Part shown: one piece after another, positions 7,883-16,660 of the stretch
How the letters are laid out: each line of letters begins with the position of its first letter
How positions within the stretch are numbered: position 1 is the first letter of the stretch
From: Lachnospiraceae bacterium
GTDB lineage: Bacteria > Bacillota > Clostridia > Lachnospirales > Lachnospiraceae
Assembly: GCA_017469275.1 (NCBI GenBank)
Contig: JAFUGT010000044.1
Coordinates: 1-32,376 of the forward strand
DNA length: 32,376 nucleotides
Direction: 5' to 3'
Position numbers and translations under genes: made by a program
Notes under the pieces: generated by a model
Told to the model about the DNA's origin: nothing
What the model saw: the letters and a program-made list of their open reading frames with translations, nothing else
Database searches by the model: none

Positions 7883-8656
7883 TTATATGCGATACATCTT
7901 ATGTGCGTTTGCATACGTCACTTCATAGACTTCGTCCACATCGACTCCTTTGAGCCTTGCTATTTCTTCCACAACATAAGTAAGATTACCGGAATCATTG
8001 CGTTTGCCGCGAAATGGAACAGGCGAAAGATAAGGACAGTCTGTCTCGATAACTATTCTGTCAAGCGGTGCGTATTCCACGACCTCTTTCAGTTTTCGTC
8101 CGTTTTTAAATGTTACCACACCGCCAACTCCGATATAATAACCCATATCAAGATACTGCTTTGCAACCTCAACTCCATAGCCGAAGCAGTGCATCACTCC
8201 TCCGATGTCCTCTCCGTGAAGTGCTTTCATGATATCCAATGTATCTTTTGCCGCATCACGACTGTGGATTGATATGGGAAGCTTCAATTCTCTCGCAAGT
8301 TCAAGTTGAACCTCAAACCATTTCTTCTGAAGCTCTTTATCTATATCATCATAATGATAATCTAATCCAATCTCCCCGATTGCGATTATCTTCTCATTCT
8401 TTGAAAGCTCCTTAAGCTCATCCATATCCGAATCGGTAAGATTATAGATGTCATCCGGGTGCACACCAACGGTTCCATACATAAAGTCATAATCATTTAT
8501 AAATTCCGGCATTTTCTTAGATGTCTCCATGGAACATGCTATATCCACTATCTTGCAGACCCCGGCCTCATGTACCGCCTTTATAAGCTCTTCTCTGTCT
8601 TCATCAAAAGCTTCATCATCATAGTGTGCGTGTGTATCAAATATTTTTACACTCAT
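7883..8656 (-). CDS. tatD: TatD family metal-dependent hydrolase/DNase
   Basis: TatD proteins are cytoplasmic TIM-barrel metalloenzymes with 3'-5' exonuclease or DNase activity, linked to DNA repair and quality control. Metal-ligand motifs are all present: FDTHAHYDD at the N-terminus, GEIGLDYHYD, ISIHSRDA, HCFGYG and ETDCPYLSP. I start the gene at the ATG at 8656 (MSVKIFDTHAHYDD), which has GAGG 8 bases upstream and places the first metal motif at the usual distance. A longer frame from a TTG at 8695 would overlap the end of the preceding gene and has no good ribosome site. It lies between an unknown membrane protein gene (22 bases upstream) and rsmA. Confidence 0.93.
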   Translation of the reverse strand: MSVKIFDTHAHYDDEAFDEDREELIKAVHEAGVCKIVDIACSMETSKKMPEFINDYDFMYGTVGVHPDDIYNLTDSDMDELKELSKNEKIIAIGEIGLDYHYDDIDKELQKKWFEVQLELARELKLPISIHSRDAAKDTLDIMKALHGEDIGGVMHCFGYGVEVAKQYLDMGYYIGVGGVVTFKNGRKLKEVVEYAPLDRIVIETDCPYLSPVPFRGKRNDSGNLTYVVEEIARLKGVDVDEVYEVTYANAHKMYRI

Positions 8657-8678
8657 GTTATCATCCTCTGTCATATTG

Positions 8679-10382
8679 TTATCTTTCAATATCAATTATC
8701 TGCATTATGTCGCTGTCCTCAGTCTTCTCATACGTAATCTTAATCTTATCACCCTCGGAGACAAACACTATATTCTCATCAGCAGCAAATTGTTGTTTAT
8801 AAACACTGCCCTTTTCATCTTTGATATATACATAGGTCTCCCCTTCCATAGTCACATACTGAATATCTTTGACAATTACGGATATTTCAGAAACTGTTTC
8901 TTCATTTTGAGAATCCGGGCTGTCACCGGAAGAATTCTTTCCCGTGGAACCTTTGATACCCTCACTCTTCAACAATTTTCTATACTTTGCAAACACCTCG
9001 CCCTGGCTTTCCCCTGTGGCAACAAGATTATACTGCTCCACATTTACCATTGCATACATCTTGACTAATCCACCATTGTCCACCAGAACCATTATATAAG
9101 TCGGCGTGCCGTCAACATTGATAAGACTTGGGAATGATGCGGAATACTTCTTTTCCTGAACCTCTCCCTCTGCAGATGCCATAGCCGAGTATTCTTCCGC
9201 ACCGGAAATAACATAGTAACGCGCCTCGGAAGTTCTCTGATTAATCATCACAAATCCTATATTAGAGGCATCTCCCGTAACGGAAGTTACACCTGTGTAT
9301 ATCCACACATCATCTTCAATAGTCTTATAACCATAATCATCGGTAGTCTGAACACAGCCTTTCTGTCCCACAATACTATTCCAATATCCGTTGGAATACA
9401 CTCCATACCAATTGAATTTTCTCTCTAACAGTTCACCATCATATACTCTGTCTACCCATGTCGGTATATCAGCCACATCATAATATTTCATATCACCTGA
9501 CACAGGATCACATATAACTGCACCTTTAACATCCATTCCTCCAAACAGACCTACTCTGGCATGAAGCACCGGACAGATGTAGCATGGAGTTCCATCATCC
9601 ATGACCTCAAAATAACAGCCTTCAAATATTTTTGTAGGATTATTCATCTGAACATGTCTCATAATTTTATCGTTGAAAAATCCCGAAGGCACATATTTCA
9701 TACCTTTGTCGAGCTTTACATATTTTGCTGTCGAGTCCACCGGATTAACGGTGACATATCCCGGAATCCCCTCACTTTTGTTGCTTAAATACTTGAAGAA
9801 ATCAGCATATTTAAGGTTGGCTACTTTCATGGGCTTATTATCCAGATTAATCTGGGTATAAGCACTCTCAACTTCAAACTGGCTCACCACATCAGACAAA
9901 GAACCTATCTTTCTGTCACCAAATATTCTTGCGCTTCTGGTATCCATTAGCGCTATATTATCTACATTTTCCGATTCAGGTATGTCTGTCACAAAATCCC
10001 TGCTGTCCACCTTTAATAGAGAAGCATATTTCTTAGCGTTGAAAATCGGTGCACTGGCAAGATTCCCAAACAAGGTGACAAGAAGACAAAAAATCGGAAT
10101 TATAAAAAGCAGTAATATCTGAAACTTTCCCTTGCCTTTGAAAAAATATTCAAAATTCTTTTTGAACCCTTTAGAGAATTTTTCTCCTTTACTTCTTCCG
10201 ATAATGCCACATAAAATGAACACAAGTGTGACAATGACCGAATGGAACATAAGCCACTCCCAGAAGACGGTATTCTGCACATTTATAGCAGGATAATAAA
10301 TGTAGTAATTAACAGACAACCATATTGCAGAGATGATGACTGCAAGGATGACACTGCCAAAGTTAAATTTTTTGTTCTTCAT
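8679..10382 (-). CDS. Conserved-looking membrane protein of unknown function
   Basis: A 567-residue protein I do not recognise. Three hydrophobic segments near residues 10-30, 40-62 and 87-110 suggest an N-terminal membrane domain. The remaining 450 residues look like a soluble, probably extracytoplasmic domain containing few cysteines (CYICPV near residue 268). A serine-rich linker (NSSGDSPDSQNEE) near residue 483 precedes a small beta-rich C-terminal domain of about 70 residues that resembles an OB-like fold by pattern only. The ATG at 10382 is preceded by AAAGGG with a suitable gap. The stop lies 22 bases before tatD, so the genes are probably cotranscribed with rsmA. No catalytic motif stands out. 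Confidence 0.8.
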   Translation of the reverse strand: MKNKKFNFGSVILAVIISAIWLSVNYYIYYPAINVQNTVFWEWLMFHSVIVTLVFILCGIIGRSKGEKFSKGFKKNFEYFFKGKGKFQILLLFIIPIFCLLVTLFGNLASAPIFNAKKYASLLKVDSRDFVTDIPESENVDNIALMDTRSARIFGDRKIGSLSDVVSQFEVESAYTQINLDNKPMKVANLKYADFFKYLSNKSEGIPGYVTVNPVDSTAKYVKLDKGMKYVPSGFFNDKIMRHVQMNNPTKIFEGCYFEVMDDGTPCYICPVLHARVGLFGGMDVKGAVICDPVSGDMKYYDVADIPTWVDRVYDGELLERKFNWYGVYSNGYWNSIVGQKGCVQTTDDYGYKTIEDDVWIYTGVTSVTGDASNIGFVMINQRTSEARYYVISGAEEYSAMASAEGEVQEKKYSASFPSLINVDGTPTYIMVLVDNGGLVKMYAMVNVEQYNLVATGESQGEVFAKYRKLLKSEGIKGSTGKNSSGDSPDSQNEETVSEISVIVKDIQYVTMEGETYVYIKDEKGSVYKQQFAADENIVFVSEGDKIKITYEKTEDSDIMQIIDIER

Positions 10383-10516
10383 ATTCCAAATCCCTTTCTA
10401 CGGTTATTTAGGTAACTAATTAACTTTCTGATACCTATGATTTCCAAAACAGGAAAACTCATCAACTTATTTTTCTGTAAGAATAACATAAAATATTATT
10501 TTTGAATAGTATGTTT

Positions 10517-10545
10517 TATATAAAGTGTTCTTAAACACATACCAA
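10517..10545 (-). promoter_or_regulatory. Possible promoter of the membrane protein-tatD-rsmA operon
   Basis: On the minus strand TTGGTA (10545-10540) is followed after 17 bases by TATATA (10522-10517). Match quality is moderate and the region is AT-rich, so this is tentative. Confidence 0.35.
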
Positions 10546-10561
10546 AATAGCGTGTTTCCCA

Positions 10562-10590
10562 TAGACATAACATCAAAACTGTGCTAAAAT
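10562..10590 (+). promoter_or_regulatory. Promoter of the lipoprotein gene, possibly also murC
   Basis: TAGACA (10562-10567) and TAAAAT (10585-10590) are separated by exactly 17 bases, about 45 bases before the AGGAGG-preceded ATG at 10643. The -35 hexamer is identical to that of the surface-protein promoter. Confidence 0.65.
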
Positions 10591-10642
10591 AGTGATAATT
10601 ATGCGAATATATAACCTAAATGTTCCAAGGAGGTTTCAACAT

Positions 10643-11455
10643 ATGAATACGAACACAAAAAACACTTGCAAAAAAACACTTATAATCACAATGGCATTTA
10701 TATTATCATTTAGTCTTATGGGCTGCTCTCTCTTTGATAGCAAGGCAAAGGTGTACTCAAGATATATCATCAGTCTTTTGGACATCAACTACAAAAACGT
10801 TTCCAAAGATTATATGACTTTGACCGGTGTATCCCAAAAGGATGCTGAAGCTGTATATGTAGCCAATATGGATTATCAGGCTCACAACCTTATGAATTAC
10901 TACGGAGTTAAGGAAGTTGATGACGGAACAATACTTTCTGAATTCTACTATCTGGCCCAGTCTATATTTGCCAATGCCAAATATGAGGTTACCGGTGTTA
11001 ACAAAGACTCTGACGCAGACAATTATGTATTAGAACTTAAAGTGTACCCGCTAGACACCTTAGAGACAAGTTATGACAGAGTTGTTGAATATATAGAAAG
11101 TTTTAATGCCAGAGTAGATGAGGGAGATTATAATAATACTACCGAGGTGGAATATGAAACCGAATTTGCTCAGGGTATTATTGATATACTTAAAACAACC
11201 GTTGACAAACCGGGATATATGGATCCTGTAACTTTGGAAATCCCCATCAAACCATCTAATGATTACTATTATATATCCGACGAGGATTTCCTCTCTATAG
11301 ATCGTAACGTACTCTTTGTGCGTGAGGACCCTACAGCAACAATGACTACATACGGCAGCGAAGACAACACTTCAGGAGATGCCAATAGTGAAGACGATAA
11401 TGCCGGGGATGCCGAAACCGATGCTTCCACAGAAGATACTGATTCGGCAGAATAA
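10643..11455 (+). CDS. Putative lipoprotein of unknown function
   Basis: A 270-residue exported protein. The start at 10643 (MNTNTKNTCKK) is chosen because AGGAGG lies 9 bases upstream; earlier in-frame codons lack a ribosome site. A basic N-terminus and hydrophobic stretch lead to a lipobox, SLMGCSLF, so the mature protein should be lipid-anchored at the cysteine near residue 28. The body resembles small Firmicutes lipoproteins of the DUF5105 kind by general pattern (paired helices with YxxR and W-poor sequence), but I cannot assign it firmly. The last 40 residues are acidic and low-complexity (SEDNTSGDANSEDDNAG). murC follows after 81 bases with no clear terminator, so the two may be cotranscribed. 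Confidence 0.8.
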   Translation: MNTNTKNTCKKTLIITMAFILSFSLMGCSLFDSKAKVYSRYIISLLDINYKNVSKDYMTLTGVSQKDAEAVYVANMDYQAHNLMNYYGVKEVDDGTILSEFYYLAQSIFANAKYEVTGVNKDSDADNYVLELKVYPLDTLETSYDRVVEYIESFNARVDEGDYNNTTEVEYETEFAQGIIDILKTTVDKPGYMDPVTLEIPIKPSNDYYYISDEDFLSIDRNVLFVREDPTATMTTYGSEDNTSGDANSEDDNAGDAETDASTEDTDSAE

Positions 11456-11536
11456 CTTAGTATATATGCTAATCAAACAATAATCTATAGTTAAACGTTC
11501 ATATTACATAGATTCCAACAAAAAGAGGTGCTTTAT

Positions 11537-12916
11537 ATGTATCAACTTGATTTTAACAAACCAATCCATGTCCATTTTATCGGTATTGGCGGTATAAGCA
11601 TGAGTGGTCTGGCAGAGATTCTTCTCAAGGAAAATTTCAAAATTACCGGTTCCGATGCCAAAAGTTCAGACATTATTGATAACCTTATATCAATGGGTGC
11701 AATAGTCAACATTGGACAATCGGCAGATAATATTACAGACGATATCGAGCTTGTAGTTTATACGGCAGCCGTCCACGAGGATAATCCGGAATTTGCCGAG
11801 TGCATCAGACGCAATATACCAATGCTCACAAGAGCGCAGTTGCTTGGTCAGATTATGAACAATTACAAGTATTCCATAGCAGTTTCCGGTACTCACGGAA
11901 AAACGACCACAACCTCCATGCTCTCTCAGATATTTATGGAAGCTGACACCAACCCGACTATATCCGTAGGGGGAATATTAGATTCCATCGGCGGTAATGT
12001 CCGCGTAGGGCAGTCGGATTATTTCGTGACAGAAGCATGTGAATATACTAACAGTTATCATTCATTGTTTCCTTATATAAGTATCATTTTAAATGTTGAC
12101 GCAGACCACCTGGATTTCTTCAGTGGCATTGATGAGATAATTGAAAGTTTTCACACTTTTGCCACCAACCTTACTGATGACGGACATTTGGTTATATACG
12201 GTGATATGGATTGTCTGTCCAGAGTAACTGACGGAATCAACTGTGATATCGTCACTTTCGGAATGAGTGATAATAACAGATACTATCCGACAGATATAGA
12301 AGCCGATGAGAACGGTCACATGAATTACACGTTAGTAGTTGATGGCAACAAACAGGAACGTGTTCATCTCAATATCGGCGGAACCCACAACGTTACCAAT
12401 TCGCTTGCCGCCATAGCTGCAGCAGATATTCTTGGTATAGACAGAAAGTATTCTCTGGCAGGTCTTTCCTGCTTCGGTGGTGCTCACAGAAGATTCGAGC
12501 TTAAAGGCACCTTGGGAAATGTTACGGTGATTGATGACTATGCTCATCATCCGACAGAAATCAAGGCAACCCTGACAACCGCTACTCACACACCGCACAA
12601 CGAACTATGGGTAGTCTTCCAGCCACATACCTATACAAGAACCAAAGCCCTGTTCGAAGAATTTGCAGATGCACTCAAGGGATTTGATCACGTTATTGTT
12701 ATTGATATATATGCAGCCAGAGAGAAGGATACCGGTCTTATACATGCCAAAGACCTCGCTGAACGAATAAAGGAGCTGGGAACAGATGCACGTTATTTCA
12801 GTTCTTTCACCGCCGTTGAAAATTATTTATTAAAAAATTGCAAAAAAAATGATTTGTTGATAACTATGGGCGCCGGAGACGTCTATTTGATAGGCGAAGA
12901 GCTCTTAGGAAAATAA
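11537..12916 (+). CDS. murC: UDP-N-acetylmuramate--L-alanine ligase
   Basis: MurC adds L-alanine to UDP-MurNAc using ATP, the first amino-acid step of peptidoglycan precursor synthesis in the cytoplasm. The 459-residue length is normal. Motifs in order: nucleotide-binding GIGGISMSGLAEILL near residue 16, the ATP-binding GTHGKTTTTSM near 114, EACEYTNS near 170, NVDADHLD near 188, FGGAHRRFE near 315, DDYAHHPTEI near 330 and FQPHTYTR near 357. The start at 11537 has AGAGG 8 bases upstream; a GTG nine bases earlier falls inside that ribosome site and is rejected. The gene ends in a strong terminator at 12926-12981. Identification is secure. Confidence 0.98.
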   Translation: MYQLDFNKPIHVHFIGIGGISMSGLAEILLKENFKITGSDAKSSDIIDNLISMGAIVNIGQSADNITDDIELVVYTAAVHEDNPEFAECIRRNIPMLTRAQLLGQIMNNYKYSIAVSGTHGKTTTTSMLSQIFMEADTNPTISVGGILDSIGGNVRVGQSDYFVTEACEYTNSYHSLFPYISIILNVDADHLDFFSGIDEIIESFHTFATNLTDDGHLVIYGDMDCLSRVTDGINCDIVTFGMSDNNRYYPTDIEADENGHMNYTLVVDGNKQERVHLNIGGTHNVTNSLAAIAAADILGIDRKYSLAGLSCFGGAHRRFELKGTLGNVTVIDDYAHHPTEIKATLTTATHTPHNELWVVFQPHTYTRTKALFEEFADALKGFDHVIVIDIYAAREKDTGLIHAKDLAERIKELGTDARYFSSFTAVENYLLKNCKKNDLLITMGAGDVYLIGEELLGK

Positions 12917-12925
12917 TTATACACA

Positions 12926-12981
12926 ATATCCACATTCTATATTTTGCCTCTTGACAAGAATAGGATGTGGATATTTTTTTA
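12926..12981 (+). terminator. Intrinsic terminator after murC
   Basis: Fifteen-base arms at 12926-12940 and 12960-12974 pair fully with one G-U pair, followed by a run of T residues on the plus strand. The stem contains the DnaA-box-like word ATATCCACA. Confidence 0.9.
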
Positions 12982-13004
12982 CAGATAACCATACTCCCGG
13001 TGCC

Positions 13005-13031
13005 ATTTCCACACAATCCACATTTCCCACA
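13005..13031. promoter_or_regulatory. Cluster of DnaA-box-like motifs
   Basis: Compared with TTATCCACA, ATTTCCACA (13005-13013) and CAATCCACA (13014-13022) match at 7 of 9, and TTTCCCACA (13023-13031) is weaker. ATATCCACA at 12926-12934 matches at 8 of 9 but is also part of the murC terminator stem. The cluster lies about 60 bases upstream of the dnaD promoter. This is suggestive only. Confidence 0.3.
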
Positions 13032-13087
13032 TTTTGTCCTTCTTCCCCCACCAAAACGCACGTTCTATTTTCTTTTTCAAAACACTA

Positions 13088-13096
13088 TGTTATAAT
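13088..13096 (+). promoter_or_regulatory. Extended -10 promoter of the dnaD-dnaI-prs operon
   Basis: TGTTATAAT at 13088-13096 matches the extended -10 consensus TGnTATAAT exactly. The -35 region is only a T-rich stretch, as is usual for extended -10 promoters. It lies about 48 bases before the chosen dnaD start. Confidence 0.65.
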
Positions 13097-13143
13097 CCGT
13101 TTTGCAATTTGAAAAACACTAATTAATGAGGGGACAAACAGGG

Positions 13144-14319
13144 ATGGAAACCATTACTATATCTACAAAAAATCACGAAACCTATTCAGCCGTTTCCAAC
13201 TTTTTTATAGACTATTATATGACCGAAGCAAATGGTGAATTTGTGAAAGTTTATCTTTATCTTATACGCCTGCTTAACAGCGGGAGGGCTGTTACAGTCG
13301 CAGAGATTGCCGATCACTTTGACTCAACGGAAAAAGACATTTGTCGCGCAATAAAGTACTGGATCAAACAAAAGGCACTAAAACTTGAATATACTTCAGA
13401 TAAAATATTAACCGGTATCACTCTTCTTCCACTGTCTCCTAAGGCTTCAAAATCCGAGCCGGCTTCTATTCTTTCCATGCTTGGAGTAGATGACGATATG
13501 GAAAATGCAGCTTCAAAAGATGACAATGTTGAAATCGCCATCACAGAAGAAGAGACAAAAACATCTAAAAGAACAACTTATTCTGATATCGGTGCTGATA
13601 CTGTTTCTGAAAAACTTGAAATAGTTACCATACCCAAAAAGAAAAGATACAAGCCCACATTTATTGCTGAAAAACAGGAGGACGAAGATTTCGGAAATCT
13701 CTTATACCAGACAGAAACATATTTCGGTAAGCCGCTGACGCAATCCGACCTTTCAGCTCTATTGTATATATATGAAGAACTTAAGTTTTCACCTGAACTG
13801 CTTGAATATCTTGTTGAATACTGTGTATCCATCGGCAAGAAAAGCTGCCGTTATATCGAAGCAGTTGCAATTGAGTGGTACAAAAACGGCATTATCACTG
13901 TTGAAGATGCCAAAATCGCATCGAAAAATTATAACTCCATATACGTTTCAGTTCTCAAACAGCTAGGTATACCTAATCGTGTTCCTACCCCTACTGAAAC
14001 AAAATATATCGATACCTGGTACAATACATTTTCATTTAATAAAAACATTATAATCGAGGCCTGTCGCCGCGCAATACTTGCCAACCCTCAGGCACCGACC
14101 TTCAGTTACGTTAACGGGATTCTGGAAAACTGGCACAAGCAGAATGTGCGTACCCTTTCCGACATACAGAAATTAGATGAACAGTGGGCAGCCAATAAAA
14201 AGAAAAAAGCTAAGGGCGCAGTATCCACCGGCAATCAATTCAATAACTATCAACACTCCACTAACGATTCTGTAGTTGAAGAATTTGAAAGTTTATTTCT
14301 AAAGGAGACTAATGAATAA
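13144..14319 (+). CDS. DnaD domain-containing replication initiation protein
   Basis: DnaD/DnaB-type proteins help load the replicative helicase in Firmicutes, working with DnaA and the helicase loader. The 391-residue product has an N-terminal winged-helix-like domain (about residues 20-100, VTVAEIADHFDSTEKDICRA), a charged variable linker, and two C-terminal helical segments of the DnaD/DnaB_2 type (LEYLVEYCVSIGKKSCRYIE followed by EWYKNGI; then FNKNIIIEACR followed by ILENWHKQNV). The start at 13144 (METITIST) has AGGGG and AGGG purine stretches just upstream; an ATG at 13126 has none. It is followed after 2 bases by the helicase-loader gene, strongly supporting a primosome role. Confidence 0.88.
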   Translation: METITISTKNHETYSAVSNFFIDYYMTEANGEFVKVYLYLIRLLNSGRAVTVAEIADHFDSTEKDICRAIKYWIKQKALKLEYTSDKILTGITLLPLSPKASKSEPASILSMLGVDDDMENAASKDDNVEIAITEEETKTSKRTTYSDIGADTVSEKLEIVTIPKKKRYKPTFIAEKQEDEDFGNLLYQTETYFGKPLTQSDLSALLYIYEELKFSPELLEYLVEYCVSIGKKSCRYIEAVAIEWYKNGIITVEDAKIASKNYNSIYVSVLKQLGIPNRVPTPTETKYIDTWYNTFSFNKNIIIEACRRAILANPQAPTFSYVNGILENWHKQNVRTLSDIQKLDEQWAANKKKKAKGAVSTGNQFNNYQHSTNDSVVEEFESLFLKETNE

Positions 14320-14321
14320 CC

Positions 14322-15320
14322 ATGTTGTTTAATGATGCTCAATATGATGAAATAATGCAGGTGTACTACGAGCACCAGCGCGAAAACCATGCAGAAGAAG
14401 ACAGACGCAAGGCTTTAATATACAAAAAGATACCCAGAATCGCCGAGATAGATGATACTATTGCCACTTCTTCAATCGGCGCTGCCAGGGCACGTCTTAA
14501 AGGCATCTCCGACTCTATCAATGAAGTAATGGAAAAGAACCATTTACTTATATTAGAGAAAGAAAAACTATTGTCGGAAAACGGATATCCTGAAAATTAT
14601 CTTAAACCCATATTCACCTGCCCACTTTGTCAGGACACAGGCATAGTCGGTAACGATTACTGTTCCTGCTTTAAACAGGCAACAATAACCATGCTTTACA
14701 GGCAATCGACTTTGGAGAATATATTGGAAAAGGAAAACTTCGATTACTTCAATCTCTCATTTTATCCGAATGAACCTGATGGTGTACATCCATACACTCC
14801 CTATGATAATATGAGAAATATATTAGATAAAACCAAACAATTTGTGGAACGCTTTGATGAACAGGGCGGTAACATATTGTTTTACGGTGAGACCGGTCTT
14901 GGGAAAACTTTTCTGTCGAACTGTATCGCCAAAGCCTTACTGGACACACGCCACACTGTACTTTACCAGACCTCCATTCATCTCTTTGAAGAGGTATGTA
15001 GTGATGCAGTAATGCACAAAAATGACAATTCAAAAAACAGAGAAATCTACGATTACCTGTATCGTTGTGATTTACTGATCATCGATGACCTTGGCACAGA
15101 ATTTACAAATTCTTTTGTATCTTCTGAGCTTTATGATATACTTAACACGAGAATGCGGGAGAAAAAATCAACGGTAATTTCCACTAATCTTAACCTTAAA
15201 GAACTTACCGAAAGATATTCCGACAGAATATCCACCCGTATTTTTGCGGAGTACAAGGTTTACAACTTCTATGGCAAAAATATACGACTAGCCAAAAGAA
15301 GAACAGCTATCAATGAATAG
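14322..15320 (+). CDS. dnaI: DnaC/DnaI-type helicase loader ATPase
   Basis: This AAA+ protein is expected to load the replicative helicase onto DNA at initiation. The 332-residue product has an N-terminal helical region, a CxxC-type zinc-binding segment (CPLCQDTGIVGNDYCSCF near residue 102), Walker A GETGLGKT near residue 189, and Walker B LLIIDDLGTE near residue 250, with a sensor-like VISTNLNLKEL near 288. The zinc segment followed by the AAA+ core is characteristic of DnaI. The ATG at 14322 lies two bases after the dnaD stop, with AAGGAG inside the end of dnaD. The pairing with dnaD supports the assignment; whether it is called DnaI or DnaC is a naming matter. Confidence 0.92.
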   Translation: MLFNDAQYDEIMQVYYEHQRENHAEEDRRKALIYKKIPRIAEIDDTIATSSIGAARARLKGISDSINEVMEKNHLLILEKEKLLSENGYPENYLKPIFTCPLCQDTGIVGNDYCSCFKQATITMLYRQSTLENILEKENFDYFNLSFYPNEPDGVHPYTPYDNMRNILDKTKQFVERFDEQGGNILFYGETGLGKTFLSNCIAKALLDTRHTVLYQTSIHLFEEVCSDAVMHKNDNSKNREIYDYLYRCDLLIIDDLGTEFTNSFVSSELYDILNTRMREKKSTVISTNLNLKELTERYSDRISTRIFAEYKVYNFYGKNIRLAKRRTAINE

Positions 15321-15334
15321 AAGGAGATAAAATC

Positions 15335-16528
15335 ATGCCAAAAGACAGCCACTTATTATCAACCATACCCGTAGGTCCTTTAGGAATCGTAGCAATGGAC
15401 AGTTGTGTAGAACTTGGAGAGCGAGTTGACTTCTATTTGAGAAAATGGAGATCTGAGCGCCAGTTCACAGAGAAGTCCACAATTGCATTTAACGGATATG
15501 CAAAGGATTCATATCTCGTAAAATCTCATTGTCCACGGTTTGCGTCCGGAGAAGCCAAAGGAGAGCTTTTGGAATCAGTTAGAGGTAAAGATTTATATCT
15601 TATGGTGGATGTAACAAACTATAGTATTGAATATTCGATGTATGGAAAAAAATGTCCCATGTCACCGGATGACCATTACTCAGACTTGAAGAGAATCATA
15701 GCAGCTTCCGCAGGAAAGGCCCGTAAGGTCACTGTTATAATGCCCTTCTTATATGAGAGCAGACAGCACAAGAGAAGTGGTCGTGAATCCTTAGACTGCG
15801 CAATGGGACTTCAGGAGCTTGCATCCTTAGGTGTAGACAATATAATAACCTTTGACGCTCATGATCCAAGGGTACAGATGGCAATTCCAAGACATGGTTT
15901 TGAGAATATACGTCCCACATATCAGTTCTTGAAAGCATTGTTAAAATCTACACCCGATCTGGAACTTTCAAAGGAACATTTAATGGTTATAAGCCCGGAC
16001 GAGGGAGCAATGAACCGCGCAATATACTTTGCCAATGTATTGGGAGTAGACGTTGGAATGTTCTACAAGAGACGTGATTACAGCAGAGTTGTAAACGGCA
16101 GGAACCCAATAGTGGCACATGAATTTTTGGGAGATTCGGTAGATGGCAAAGACGTTATCATAATTGACGACATGATTTCTTCCGGCGAAAGTATGTTGGA
16201 CGTTGCAAGACAGCTCAAAAGCAGAAATGCAAAGCGTGTATTTGCTGTTTCAACCTTCGGTCTCTTTACTAACGGTCTTGCTGATTTTGACAAGGCAAAG
16301 GAAGAGGGTGTAATTGAGAAGGTCATTACCACTAACCTCACTTATCGTTCAGAGGAATTATTAAAACGTGATTGGTACATAACTGCTGATATGAGTAAGT
16401 ATATTGCTCTTTTAATCGACCACCTTAATCATGATGTCTCAATCTCAGACATACTTGATCCTAATGACCGTATAACAGACCGTATCAGCGAATACAGACA
16501 GTCTCATACGATCCGCGAGAATTATTGA
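15335..16528 (+). CDS. prs: Ribose-phosphate pyrophosphokinase (long form)
   Basis: PRPP synthase converts ribose 5-phosphate and ATP to PRPP for nucleotide, histidine and tryptophan synthesis in the cytoplasm. At 397 residues it is longer than the usual 310-320. The family's flexible-loop region is recognisable as YESRQHKRSGRES near residue 143, followed by ITFDAHDPRVQMAIP near 170, and the PRPP-binding loop is VIIIDDMISSGESMLD near 275. The last differs from the usual DDxxDTGGT, and DAHDP replaces the usual DLH motif, so this is a divergent branch. The ATG at 15335 has AAGGAG 9 bases upstream and follows dnaI after 14 bases. Transcription ends at the convergent terminator at 16613-16648. 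Confidence 0.87.
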   Translation: MPKDSHLLSTIPVGPLGIVAMDSCVELGERVDFYLRKWRSERQFTEKSTIAFNGYAKDSYLVKSHCPRFASGEAKGELLESVRGKDLYLMVDVTNYSIEYSMYGKKCPMSPDDHYSDLKRIIAASAGKARKVTVIMPFLYESRQHKRSGRESLDCAMGLQELASLGVDNIITFDAHDPRVQMAIPRHGFENIRPTYQFLKALLKSTPDLELSKEHLMVISPDEGAMNRAIYFANVLGVDVGMFYKRRDYSRVVNGRNPIVAHEFLGDSVDGKDVIIIDDMISSGESMLDVARQLKSRNAKRVFAVSTFGLFTNGLADFDKAKEEGVIEKVITTNLTYRSEELLKRDWYITADMSKYIALLIDHLNHDVSISDILDPNDRITDRISEYRQSHTIRENY

Positions 16529-16612
16529 TCTGTTTGTCCATTGTTCCAATTATATGTTGAGCTTTTTCGCATAGTATATTGCAATCATAATATATCACAA
16601 ACATATCTAAAA

Positions 16613-16648
16613 AAAGAGTAGGGATGATTCTTATCAACCCTACTCTTT
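16613..16648. terminator. Bidirectional terminator between prs and the PBP gene
   Basis: A perfect 11-base stem AAAGAGTAGGG/CCCTACTCTTT is extended by TGAT/ATCA after one mismatch. On the minus strand it runs into seven T residues just after the PBP gene; on the plus strand it is followed by ATTATATA after prs. Confidence 0.9.
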
Positions 16649-16660
16649 ATTATATATCTG

